Source: Candidatus Uhrbacteria bacterium (GTDB lineage: Bacteria; Patescibacteriota; Patescibacteriia; 2-12-FULL-60-25). From it: 38,758 nt of DNA. This document shows, piece by piece, positions 24,948 through 32,868 of this stretch. The position numbers and the translations under genes were made by a program. Position 1 is the first letter of the stretch, and each line of letters starts with the position of its first letter. The notes under the pieces were generated by a model that was not told the DNA's origin, ran no database searches, and worked only from the letters and a program-made list of their open reading frames with translations. The DNA lies in NCBI GenBank assembly GCA_903893445.1, contig CAITMG010000010.1, positions 1 to 38,758 of the forward strand, read 5' to 3'.

Positions 24948-24972
24948 AAAAAGCCCGTTTGATAACGGGCTT
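24948..24972 (-). terminator. Terminator of yvcK
   Basis: Stem AAGCCCGTT/AACGGGCTT (24951-24959 with 24964-24972), 4-nt loop, then five T on the minus strand, 14 nt after the yvcK stop. Confidence 0.85.
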
Positions 24973-24986
24973 GAGAGGTTGTGTGA

Positions 24987-25994
24987 CTATCCTTCCTCTT
25001 GAAGGATGAGACTTACGGCATGTGCGAGACCATCTGGATCGTGACGGAGTAGGCTTCGGCGTAGCTTATCGCCAGATGCGGCGATGCTGATATCGCCAGA
25101 GATGATGGGCTTGCGGAGAACGCGTCTGTCACGCGGATCGAGGTCATCTCGAACGAGATGTTCGCCTTCTTCCCTATACCGTTCGATGATTTCCGGACTC
25201 GGTGGACGCGAATTGAGGAGAATTTCATCAATGCGTACGGGTGAGATGATCTCGTCGAGCTTGGACGCGAATGTCGAGGCCGTGTAGTCGTCTGTCTGCC
25301 CTTTTTTAGTGACAAGGTTACAGACGAAGAGGATCTTTCCTCCGGCGCGTTGGAGTGACGTGAGCGCATCCGTGATTCCCGGAACGATGAGATTTGGGAC
25401 GAGACTCGTCCAAAAGTCACCTGGACCGAGGATGACGAGATCCGCGTTTTGAATTTCCGCAACCGCTTCGGGGTTCGCGTGAACCGCGTTTTCGAGAAAG
25501 CAGCGTTGGATGGGCGCTCGTGGGCCATCAGCGTCATCGATGAGATGCTCACCAACGATCGTGTGGCCGTCTGTGAGCTCCGCACACAGCTTTGTGGCTT
25601 CGAGGGTGACCGGAATGACCTGGCCGCGCACATTGAGCAACCTGTGGGCCGTTTGAAGCGCGGAAATCGGATTGCCGTGAATCTTTTCGAGTGCGCTCAG
25701 GATGATGTTCCCGACGCTTTGACCGGTCATGTTTCCAGAGCCGTCCGCAAAACGATGCGAAAAGAGTCTTCTCCACGTATCATCCTGATCATTCGAGAGC
25801 GCGACGAGACATTGGCGTAAATCGCCCGGAGGCAACACGCCAAGATTGTCACGCAATTCGCCCGTGTGACCACCGTCATCTGACATGGTCACGATGGCTG
25901 AGAGGCTCCATTCTTTTCGTCGCTTGAGTCCACTGAGGATGGTGTACGTTCCCGTTCCACCACCAATAACCACGATGCGTTTGCGCGTATCCAT
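24987..25994 (-). CDS. yvcK: YvcK/CofD-like gluconeogenesis factor
   Basis: 335 residues of the CofD/YvcK superfamily: nucleotide-binding IGGGTGTYTIL at 10-20, the TMSDDGGHTGELR block near 36-48, TGQSVGNIIL near 90-98 and GPGDFWTSLVPNLIVPGI near 190-207. YvcK proteins bind UDP-sugars and are needed for normal wall synthesis on gluconeogenic carbon sources. That fits the neighbouring envelope genes, although the exact role in this lineage is inferred. AGGAGA four bases before the ATG gives a strong start, unlike many leaderless genes here. Confidence 0.92.
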   Translation of the reverse strand: MDTRKRIVVIGGGTGTYTILSGLKRRKEWSLSAIVTMSDDGGHTGELRDNLGVLPPGDLRQCLVALSNDQDDTWRRLFSHRFADGSGNMTGQSVGNIILSALEKIHGNPISALQTAHRLLNVRGQVIPVTLEATKLCAELTDGHTIVGEHLIDDADGPRAPIQRCFLENAVHANPEAVAEIQNADLVILGPGDFWTSLVPNLIVPGITDALTSLQRAGGKILFVCNLVTKKGQTDDYTASTFASKLDEIISPVRIDEILLNSRPPSPEIIERYREEGEHLVRDDLDPRDRRVLRKPIISGDISIAASGDKLRRSLLRHDPDGLAHAVSLILQEEG

Positions 25995-26027
25995 AGATCT
26001 CCTAAAGATGTGAGAGGTGCCGTTGTA

Positions 26028-26055
26028 TCCAACGTCGAAAACGCGTCGTTGTCAA
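26028..26055 (-). promoter_or_regulatory. Probable promoter of yvcK
   Basis: TTGACA (26050-26055), overlapping the stop of the deacetylase fusion gene, 16 bp, TTGGAT (26028-26033). It gives a leader of about 25-30 nt that carries the AGGAGA ribosome site. The -10 is weak. Confidence 0.45.
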
Positions 26056-27803
26056 TGTGTGGATTGGCTGATTTCGTTCACGGCTTCGCCCATGGTGACA
26101 CATTTAACGTCTGGTTTTCCGCAGACATTTTCCGCGAGCGTTTTCATCGCTTCCCAGTACACGCCATCATTCCAGGTTGAAAAATGGTTGCCGATTTGGA
26201 CCGGTGCCCGATTCCCTGCGTAGTTGGTGTCAAAATACTGCTGAAAGGATTTAAGTGTTTCGTCGTACGCTTGCTGCCATTCCGGCGAGCCTTTTTTAAA
26301 CGCATCTTTTGCGGCGGATTGTTTGAAGTAAAAATTATAGTCCATCGAAAGGATTGTGCTTGTCGCGCCGTTATATTTGATCTTTGCCAGCGGGACTTCC
26401 CAGATTCCGGATGCGTCCTTTGATGGCCAGACGTTTTGTTTTGCAGCTTTACTGCAATCGTAGACGTAACCAAGCTCCTTGAGCGTGGGATAGAGTCCTG
26501 CGCTGACGCCCAAATCTGGCGCACGAAAGCCCGTGATGCCCTGAGGTGGCAGATTGATACGTTGTCGCTGATCCGGTTCGCTTTGAAGGCCATCAATCGT
26601 TCCAACGTCTTTCACGATGTGCGCGAATTGTTGGAGTTCGCTTTTCCAGTCCGTCGCGCTCCAGGAGCTGCCATTATAGTGGCCGTTCGCATGGCTGCCG
26701 ATTTCATGGCCTTCGTTGATGGCGAGATTGATTTGTTCGATGCGGTCTGCGATATCTTTCTTTCCTCCGCCAAAACCGATGGCGGATTTCCCTGGCCCAG
26801 CTTGTGGTGCGTTATAGGTTTTCGATGCGGCGTTTGTCAAAAGATAGACGCCACTAATGAAATACGTAAAGTGAACCGGTTTTCCCTGGCTGATCATGGT
26901 TTGCGCAAACGCTCGCGTGTCTTTCCACATCGGAATCGAATAGGATCCATCAAATGCCAGTAAGACATATTGAGTTGAAGAGACGCTTGTTGGATGTGTT
27001 GTGGCTGTGGTGGTAATGATGACTGGAGCGACTTGTGCAGGGACTTCAGCGGTTGGCTCTGTTGATGTTGTTGCTGGTGTTGACGTTGTCTCTTGCGGCG
27101 GAACGGTTGCCGGTGATGATGTCACGGTTGGTGCGGCTGGTTCGACGGGTTCCTCGATCAACCCTTCGGGTTTTTCGACCGGTGACTCTGGTGCCCAGAT
27201 CGCAATGTCAAACCACGCCTTGGCACTGGCAAGAAGATCGCGCATCCAAAACTGAACACCTTTTTGATACGTTGTCGGATCTGAGGCCACCCCGACACTG
27301 TCTACGCCAAGCTTATTGCAAAGGTAGAGCGCGCGTCCAATGTGAAATCGCTGCGTAACGATAATGATGTTTGAAAGGTGAAATGTATTCTTGGCATTCT
27401 TACAGCTCTCGTAGGTGCGATACCCTTTTCCGTCGATCAAAATATCTTTGTCTGGAATGTCGCGATTGCGGACATACTCCTGCATCACAGCAATCTCGGC
27501 GGCATGAAAACTTCCATCGTCTCCCGTGAGAAGGATCTTATCTGCGAGGCCTTTGCGATAGATCGCGATGCCGGTGTCTAAGCGATCACGTAACGCATCT
27601 GACGGGGTTTTATCCGCCTTGATGCTTGCGCCAAGGACGAGAACAGCCTGTGCATGAGTGAGCGTCTCCTCACGTCGCGGATCAACGATGCGTGAGACAT
27701 ACGAAAGTTGGACATACGCAATCACGACAGTGATGCTGCCGATGATTGTTAATGTTGCCGAGAGAAGAATGAGCTTCCGTCGGTGTGTCCAAAACTCATT
27801 CAT
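26052..27803 (-). CDS. SanA/YdcF-like DUF218 domain fused to a polysaccharide deacetylase-like domain
   Basis: 583 residues in two parts. Residues 12-35 form a membrane anchor. Residues 50-205 are a DUF218 (SanA/YdcF) domain with AVLVLGASIKADKTPSDAL (53-71), LLTGDDG, E103, GYRTYESC and VTQRFHIGRALYL (149-161). A Pro/Thr/Ser/Glu-rich linker spans about 206-275. Residues 278-583 look like a NodB-type carbohydrate deacetylase, with AFDGSYS (D285), a metal-binding H-x3-H in GSHANGH, and GFRAPDLG. The usual TFDD pair is reduced to FDG, so catalytic competence is uncertain. Both parts should face outside the membrane. The start overlaps the rmuC stop by 8 nt. Likely role: remodelling of wall or surface glycan. 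Confidence 0.85.
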   Translation of the reverse strand: MNEFWTHRRKLILLSATLTIIGSITVVIAYVQLSYVSRIVDPRREETLTHAQAVLVLGASIKADKTPSDALRDRLDTGIAIYRKGLADKILLTGDDGSFHAAEIAVMQEYVRNRDIPDKDILIDGKGYRTYESCKNAKNTFHLSNIIIVTQRFHIGRALYLCNKLGVDSVGVASDPTTYQKGVQFWMRDLLASAKAWFDIAIWAPESPVEKPEGLIEEPVEPAAPTVTSSPATVPPQETTSTPATTSTEPTAEVPAQVAPVIITTTATTHPTSVSSTQYVLLAFDGSYSIPMWKDTRAFAQTMISQGKPVHFTYFISGVYLLTNAASKTYNAPQAGPGKSAIGFGGGKKDIADRIEQINLAINEGHEIGSHANGHYNGSSWSATDWKSELQQFAHIVKDVGTIDGLQSEPDQRQRINLPPQGITGFRAPDLGVSAGLYPTLKELGYVYDCSKAAKQNVWPSKDASGIWEVPLAKIKYNGATSTILSMDYNFYFKQSAAKDAFKKGSPEWQQAYDETLKSFQQYFDTNYAGNRAPVQIGNHFSTWNDGVYWEAMKTLAENVCGKPDVKCVTMGEAVNEISQSTH

Positions 27804-28845
27804 TGATCAGAGGTTTATCGATCGGCATCGCCTCAAACTGATTCGAGGCGCCGGTGACGCGTAGGACGTCCTTATCGATTTTTTGAAATTCTTTGGAAGC
27901 CAAGTTGTATTGATTCACGGTTGTACCCAAGTTCTTTCCGACGGCCGTAAAGTAGCCTTCGTAGGCGGCGAGATGTCGCTTGAGGTCATCGACGCGTGTG
28001 CGGATCTCTTTTGCCTGTTCTTCGATCTTGAGCGCGCGAAGTCCTTGGAGAACGGTTTGGAGATAGGCGAGAAATGACGTCGGTGAAACGATAATGACGT
28101 GATACTTCCCTGCGGCTCGCTGAATTAAGCTCTCTGTATCCCCTTGCACGGCGCCGATCTTATTAATGAGCAAATCGTAATAAATCGCTTCGTGTGGGAT
28201 AAACATGAACGCAAAGTCCATGGTCCCCTCCTGCGGACGGATATACTTTGATGTTTCCTGCACGCGCATCTTGAGGTCGTTCACAAAGACCTTTTCCAAA
28301 CGATCCCGTTCAACCGGGTTTTGCTCTTCGACGATGCGGTTGTAGTTTTCGAGGCTGAACTTGGAATCGATTGGAACGATTTTGTCTTTCACAAAGACCA
28401 CGGCATCAACAATCTCCCCATCGTTAAACTTGTATTGCATCTCAAAGCCTCCTGGCGGCAAAATGTTTTTGAGCAATGTTTCGAGATAATATTCGCCAAG
28501 AATCCCACGTTGTTTTGGGTTTTTGAGAATGTCTTGCAGGCTTTGGAGTTGAGATGTGACATCAAGGACCTGTTTGGCGGTTGCCTCCATGCGTGTGACT
28601 TTCTCGGTGACATCGCGGATCACGTCTGTGGATGCGGCAAATGATTGGCGGACCGCTTGATGCGTCTCCCCCATGCGACTCCCCATCTCTTGTTGGAGTT
28701 GAGCGATTTGGTTTTGGAGCATGGTCAAACCCTGGCTATTATCCGCAGCAGCCGGCTTATTGGAAAGAGCGGAAATCTTGAATGCCAGCCATGCGACGAC
28801 GGCAATTAAAACGATGACAAGGACGATAAGGATTGTTGAACTCAT
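27796..28845 (-). CDS. rmuC: RmuC-family DNA recombination protein
   Basis: 349 residues. The N-terminal membrane helix is at 4-24, a coiled coil spans about 40-110, then comes the RmuC nuclease-like domain with GEYYLETLL (near 117) and VDAVVFVKDKIVPIDSKF (about 147-164), the PD-(D/E)XK core. FMFIPHEAIYYDL is the family signature near 215-227. RmuC limits rearrangement at inverted repeats in E. coli. The ATG lies 7 nt after a CAATCT box. It is coupled to the DUF218-deacetylase gene, an unexpected pairing. Confidence 0.93.
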   Translation of the reverse strand: MSSTILIVLVIVLIAVVAWLAFKISALSNKPAAADNSQGLTMLQNQIAQLQQEMGSRMGETHQAVRQSFAASTDVIRDVTEKVTRMEATAKQVLDVTSQLQSLQDILKNPKQRGILGEYYLETLLKNILPPGGFEMQYKFNDGEIVDAVVFVKDKIVPIDSKFSLENYNRIVEEQNPVERDRLEKVFVNDLKMRVQETSKYIRPQEGTMDFAFMFIPHEAIYYDLLINKIGAVQGDTESLIQRAAGKYHVIIVSPTSFLAYLQTVLQGLRALKIEEQAKEIRTRVDDLKRHLAAYEGYFTAVGKNLGTTVNQYNLASKEFQKIDKDVLRVTGASNQFEAMPIDKPLINE

Positions 28846-28852
28846 GTGCTGT

Positions 28853-28881
28853 AGATTGCCATGCGCGCACGTTATTCACAA
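28853..28881 (-). promoter_or_regulatory. Leaderless promoter of rmuC
   Basis: TTGTGA (28876-28881), 17 bp, CAATCT (28853-28858) on the minus strand, 7 nt before the ATG. It is divergent from the promoter of the small acidic protein. Confidence 0.5.
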
Positions 28882-28890
28882 CACCGGATA

Positions 28891-28919
28891 TTCACAAGAA
28901 AAATCGCGTTTGCTACAGT
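28891..28919 (+). promoter_or_regulatory. Promoter of the small acidic protein gene
   Basis: TTCACA (28891-28896), 17 bp, TACAGT (28914-28919), 31 nt before the ATG. The -35 lies 10 bp from the divergent rmuC -35. Confidence 0.5.
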
Positions 28920-28950
28920 CCGTTCATCCTTAAATCGATTTAATCATTCT

Positions 28951-29169
28951 ATGAATCCAAACGAAACAGACGAACTCGCCGCCGCAGGAATGCGTGTTGT
29001 TGGTCCAGATGATGAAGACGAGGACATTGTGGACGAAAAGCCCGTCAAAGCCGAAGAAAAAGACGTTGATGGTCTCGAGGCACTTGTTGCCGAAGATGAA
29101 ATTTCCGAGGAAGAAGCTGATCGTCTTGATGCGCTGGCAGACTTTATGCCAGAGGAAGACGAGATCTAG
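28951..29169 (+). CDS. Small highly acidic protein, 72 aa
   Basis: No family recognised. About 40% of residues are Asp or Glu (for example GPDDEDEDIVDE and DFMPEEDEI), with few aromatic residues and no Cys, so it is probably disordered or a partner-binding protein. The ATG at 28951 follows a TTCACA-17-TACAGT promoter; the longer frame from 28861 begins upstream of it. It overlaps the convergent membrane protein gene by four bases. Such composition can also arise by chance in a biased frame, hence moderate confidence. Confidence 0.6.
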   Translation: MNPNETDELAAAGMRVVGPDDEDEDIVDEKPVKAEEKDVDGLEALVAEDEISEEEADRLDALADFMPEEDEI

Positions 29170-29798
29170 CGCGATTGAATCGTTTCAACGCGTTTCCCCT
29201 CCCCTGCTTTTACGAGTTCCTGGCTAATTGTTCCAAACATGGCGTTGCTCGCAAATGCGATCGCAACCCACCACAAAAGGCCGGCGAAAGCCCAGCCTTT
29301 TTTGTATTGCGCGCAATAGGCAAAGCCCGCGCCAAATCCAAAGATTGGAAATGCGAATGACACGACCCAATCGTTGCGATCCATGGCACTCAGATCGTTA
29401 TTGCGACCGAGATGCAACAATGCGGCTAAGCGAATAATCATCGGAAAAACGATGAGACACGCAACGAGAATACTGAGACGCGCCGGGCCAAGGGCAAAGA
29501 GAATGTTGGTGTAGGTCGTGGCGTCTGCTTTTGAGAGCGCGGATTTAACGACGTACGGAATTGAAATAAAAAAACCTAACATTGGCGTGAACAGTAACCA
29601 AAACGCCCAGCGCTTCCACACGTACCAGTACCACACCGCGGCACTAGGATTTGTCAGCATTGCTCCGACCCATAAGGCGCGCTGTGGCAGTGATGCTTTA
29701 GGCGTTGACCATGCGTGGATCATCGCCCATACCCAAAAATACGCGTAGGACAACGCAGAAATTCCCAGTAACACGTAGGCAATGGTGAGTTTTGGCAT
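29166..29798 (-). CDS. Uncharacterised membrane protein, 210 aa
   Basis: Polytopic protein with hydrophobic segments at about 5-30, 40-60, 63-85, 100-125, 145-160 and 168-190. A Trp/Tyr-rich stretch, SAAVWYWYVWKRWAFWLL, lies near 52-69. No family recognised. It sits between the nrdA terminator and the small acidic gene on the opposite strand. The start lies 7 nt downstream of the nrdA terminator T-run, so its transcription must begin within or upstream of that hairpin; no convincing promoter was found. Confidence 0.7.
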   Translation of the reverse strand: MPKLTIAYVLLGISALSYAYFWVWAMIHAWSTPKASLPQRALWVGAMLTNPSAAVWYWYVWKRWAFWLLFTPMLGFFISIPYVVKSALSKADATTYTNILFALGPARLSILVACLIVFPMIIRLAALLHLGRNNDLSAMDRNDWVVSFAFPIFGFGAGFAYCAQYKKGWAFAGLLWWVAIAFASNAMFGTISQELVKAGEGKRVETIQSR

Positions 29799-29804
29799 GA
29801 CAAC

Positions 29805-29850
29805 AAAAAAGCGAGAATGCCACGATGATACGCGGATTCTCGCTTTTTTT
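29805..29850. terminator. Bidirectional terminator after nrdA
   Basis: Stem GCGAGAAT/ATTCTCGC (29811-29818 with 29836-29843) with a 17-nt loop. A-runs and T-runs flank it on both sides (29805-29810 and 29844-29850). It ends nrdA transcription on the minus strand. Confidence 0.8.
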
Positions 29851-29865
29851 CAATGGACCCTGTCT

Positions 29866-31776
29866 TTATTGGCAAACGGCGCACTCTTCGTTGGCGAGGT
29901 CGCGTTTGACGCTCGTCGCTTCGATGGAGGTTGCTTGGATCGGTGAGGATGAGCGGAGGTAGTACAACGATTTGACTCCCAGCTTCCAAGCGAGGAAGTG
30001 AACGTCATTGAGATACTTTCCGCTGATCGGCGTTTGAAAGAAGACGTTGAGCGATTGCGCCTGACAGATGAATGGTTGGCGATCAGCGGCCTGCTGGATA
30101 ATTTCGCGCATGTTCATCTCGTAGGCCGTAAGGAAGACTTTCTTTTCTTCTTCTGTGAGCACGTCGAGGAGTTGGACGCTCCCCTTTGCGGCAATGATGT
30201 TCTTCCACGTATCTGTGTTGTTGATGCCTTTGGATTCGAGCAAGCGTTCCAGATATTTGTTTTTCACGAGGAAACTGCCTGAGAGCGTCTTTTGCAAGTA
30301 GGCGTTGCCAGCGATTGGCTCCACACTTGGCGTTGCTTCACCGCAGATGAATGCCGTTGATGCGGTTGGCTGGACGGACATAATGTAGCTGTTGCGCTGT
30401 GTCCCGCCATCCAACGGCAATCCGCGTTCTTCTCCGAGTTTGACGGAAGCGGCTTTGGCGGCTTCGTTAACGCGGCGGAAGAGGTCCTTGTTAAAGACGC
30501 GAGCCTGAACGCTTTCAAATGGAATGTTCTGTGACATGAGATATCCGTGATAGCCCATGATGCCCAATCCGATCGAACGTTCGTGTTTCACGGAGTTGAC
30601 CGCTTTTTTGAATTCAATGGAATCGGCCATCTCGATAAACGTCTCGAGATTGTTATCCAACGCGCGAACGCAAATGTCGGTTAATTCCGGAATCACGTCT
30701 TTCCATTCCTCGTAGCGTTCCAAATTGAGACTTCCCAAACAGCAGACGGCTGTGCGTTCCTCGTTGGTTGGCAAGGTGATTTCCGTGCACAGGTTGCTTT
30801 GGCGAACAAAGAGTCCTTTTTCGCGGTGATGCGGTGGGACAGCTTTGTTGATCGTGTCGATGAAGATGATGTATGGCTCCCCTGTCTCTGCGCGGATGGT
30901 CAAAATCTTGCGCCAGACCTCTTGTGCATTCAATTCACGAGTCGTGGTGCCATAATGTGGATCCACGAGCTTGTAGGGGCGATTTTCTTCAACCGCGCGC
31001 ATGAATTCATCCGTGATGACGACGCCGTTGTTGAGATTGAGACATTTGCGATCTTGATCTCCTCCGCCGGCGACGCGACGCGTTTCCAAAAAGTCTTCGA
31101 TATCTGGATGATCAACGCGAAGATACGCAGCTGCTGCCCCACGGCGTGTGCTGTTGCGCGAGATGGCAATCGTCTCCGAATCCATGATCTTCAAAAATGG
31201 AATCACGCCGGATGAGCGCAAGCCACTCGCCTTGAGCGGCGCGTTTTGTCCGCGGAGCTGTGACCAGTCTGTTCCGATGCCTCCCCCGTATTTTGCGAGG
31301 AAGGCGTTTTCGCGATAGATGTCGAAGATGCCTTCGAGCGTATCCGGGACCGTGTTGAGAAAACAGGAAATCGGCAAACCCTTTTTTGTCCCAATATTCA
31401 TCAAGACCGGCGTCGCTGGCAAAAACCAATACTTGCTCATCGCATCGTAGAGTTTTTGTGCCAATTCCTTATCTCCCCGGCACATACCGGTTGCGACGCG
31501 TGCAAAGAAGGTTTGTGGATCTTCGCAGATCGTATCGTTGGCATCGCGAAGAAAGTATCGGTCGCGAAGATTTTCGAGACCAAAATACGACATCTTGGTG
31601 TTGCTGTCTGGATTTAAGACGATACTCTCCTGAATCGCGCGGTCTGTCGTGTAGTGCGGACAGTCCCAGCTGTGTTTGTCTTTTGTGACACTGAGAATCT
31701 CGACGAGCAACAAATCGCGAGCTGCGCCGAGATCGTTGTTGGAGAGAGCTTCAATGACGGATGAGTGTGCGGCCAT
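29866..31776 (-). CDS. nrdA: Class I ribonucleoside-diphosphate reductase, alpha subunit
   Basis: 636-residue catalytic subunit reducing ribonucleotides to deoxyribonucleotides. Active-site residues: the redox Cys in PISCFLN, N-x-C-x-E in SNLCTEITLP, the partner Cys in CCLGSLNL, the radical-transfer tyrosine pair in SLYYLRS near 610, and a C-terminal C-x-x-C (CAVCQ, last five residues) for thioredoxin or glutaredoxin. It lacks an N-terminal ATP-cone and is short for NrdA, so ATP/dATP activity control is probably missing. Downstream of nrdB in the same operon, separated by a 29-bp palindrome. Confidence 0.95.
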   Translation of the reverse strand: MAAHSSVIEALSNNDLGAARDLLLVEILSVTKDKHSWDCPHYTTDRAIQESIVLNPDSNTKMSYFGLENLRDRYFLRDANDTICEDPQTFFARVATGMCRGDKELAQKLYDAMSKYWFLPATPVLMNIGTKKGLPISCFLNTVPDTLEGIFDIYRENAFLAKYGGGIGTDWSQLRGQNAPLKASGLRSSGVIPFLKIMDSETIAISRNSTRRGAAAAYLRVDHPDIEDFLETRRVAGGGDQDRKCLNLNNGVVITDEFMRAVEENRPYKLVDPHYGTTTRELNAQEVWRKILTIRAETGEPYIIFIDTINKAVPPHHREKGLFVRQSNLCTEITLPTNEERTAVCCLGSLNLERYEEWKDVIPELTDICVRALDNNLETFIEMADSIEFKKAVNSVKHERSIGLGIMGYHGYLMSQNIPFESVQARVFNKDLFRRVNEAAKAASVKLGEERGLPLDGGTQRNSYIMSVQPTASTAFICGEATPSVEPIAGNAYLQKTLSGSFLVKNKYLERLLESKGINNTDTWKNIIAAKGSVQLLDVLTEEEKKVFLTAYEMNMREIIQQAADRQPFICQAQSLNVFFQTPISGKYLNDVHFLAWKLGVKSLYYLRSSSPIQATSIEATSVKRDLANEECAVCQ

Positions 31777-31817
31777 AGAAAAAGTGCTTTTTGTTAGATG
31801 AGAGAACGGGGCAATTT

Positions 31818-31895
31818 GGTAGCTGGTAGCTAGTAGCTGGCAGCTTGTAGCTAGGTATTGTATCCGCTAGCTACAAGCTGCCAGCTACTAGCTAC
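31818..31895. repeat. Perfect 29-bp palindrome made of NGTAGCT heptamers
   Basis: Arms 31826-31854 and 31867-31895 are perfectly complementary, with a 12-nt loop. The left arm with its flank is five tandem heptamers (GGTAGCT, GGTAGCT, AGTAGCT, GGCAGCT, TGTAGCT). Six T follow on the plus strand, opposite to nrd transcription, so in the nrd mRNA the hairpin lies between nrdB and nrdA without a U-run. It might stabilise the upstream message or set the nrdB:nrdA ratio. Confidence 0.85.
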
Positions 31896-31899
31896 TTTT

Positions 31900-32868
31900 T
31901 TATGTCGACCAGTCTGCGACCACGGCGCCTTTGGCGTATTCGGTCGCGCGATTTTCGAAAAAGTTGGTATGTTCTTTGGCGTTGACCATGATGTCCAACC
32001 AGCCAAGTGGATTTTTTGCGCCGTAGATCTGATCTAACCCCAGTTCATGCAATTTTTTATCGGCGGTGTAGCGAATGTACTGCTTCACTTCGCCTGGCGT
32101 TAAGCCTGGGACTTCCCCCATGCTAAAGCAGGTGTCGATAAATGCGTCTTCGAGTTTCACCATGTCTTCGCAGGCATGCGTCAGCGTATCGCGAAGGTTT
32201 TGCGTCCAGATGTGCGGGTTTTCGTGAATCAGCTCGCGAAAGAGATCACACACGGCTTCGCTATGAAGGGATTCATCGCGGATGCTCCAGGTCACGATCT
32301 GTCCAACACCGCGCAAGCGACCAAGCCGCGGAAAGTTCATGAGAATCGCGAACGAGGAAAAGAGACTAATCCCCTCCATGAATCCGCCAAACACGGCGAG
32401 ATTGATGGCAAGGTCTTCCACGCTCTTCACATCAAACGATCGGATGTAATCATACTTGGCACGCATGGCTTCGTAATCGAGGAAGGTGGAATATTCCTTT
32501 TCCGGCAAACCGAGCGAGTCGTTGAGATAGGAATAGGCCCACACATGAACGCCTTCCATCGCGGCAAACGCGGAAAGCATCATTTTGATTTCCGGCTTTG
32601 GAAAGGATGGGATGAGAAACTGGTTGTAGTTGTTGTTGACCTCGATGTCGCCTTGGGTGAAAAAGCGAAGGATTTGCGTGATCAAGCTTGTTTCCTGTGC
32701 CGTGAGATGGAAGCGGTAATCCGCAATGTCGTTTTCCATCGGGACTTCGGTCGGCAACCAATGGGCTTGGTTCTGCTTTTGGAAGTATTCGTAGTACTTT
32801 GGATATTCGAACGGACGATAGAATGGCCGGTGCGTCAGTAGCGGGCAAGCGCCGATGATCTGGCTCAT
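31900..32868 (-). CDS. nrdB: Class I ribonucleoside-diphosphate reductase, beta subunit
   Basis: 322 residues, normal for an R2 protein. All di-iron/metal ligands are visible: D74 (FFTQGD), E105 and H108 (MEGVH), E165 (FMEGISL), E199 and H202 (RDESLH). Y112 sits four residues after H108, the place of the radical tyrosine of class Ia/Ib R2, so a tyrosyl-radical enzyme is expected rather than a Tyr-less subclass. The start overlaps the stop of the NrdJb-like gene (ATGA). Confidence 0.95.
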   Translation of the reverse strand: MSQIIGACPLLTHRPFYRPFEYPKYYEYFQKQNQAHWLPTEVPMENDIADYRFHLTAQETSLITQILRFFTQGDIEVNNNYNQFLIPSFPKPEIKMMLSAFAAMEGVHVWAYSYLNDSLGLPEKEYSTFLDYEAMRAKYDYIRSFDVKSVEDLAINLAVFGGFMEGISLFSSFAILMNFPRLGRLRGVGQIVTWSIRDESLHSEAVCDLFRELIHENPHIWTQNLRDTLTHACEDMVKLEDAFIDTCFSMGEVPGLTPGEVKQYIRYTADKKLHELGLDQIYGAKNPLGWLDIMVNAKEHTNFFENRATEYAKGAVVADWST

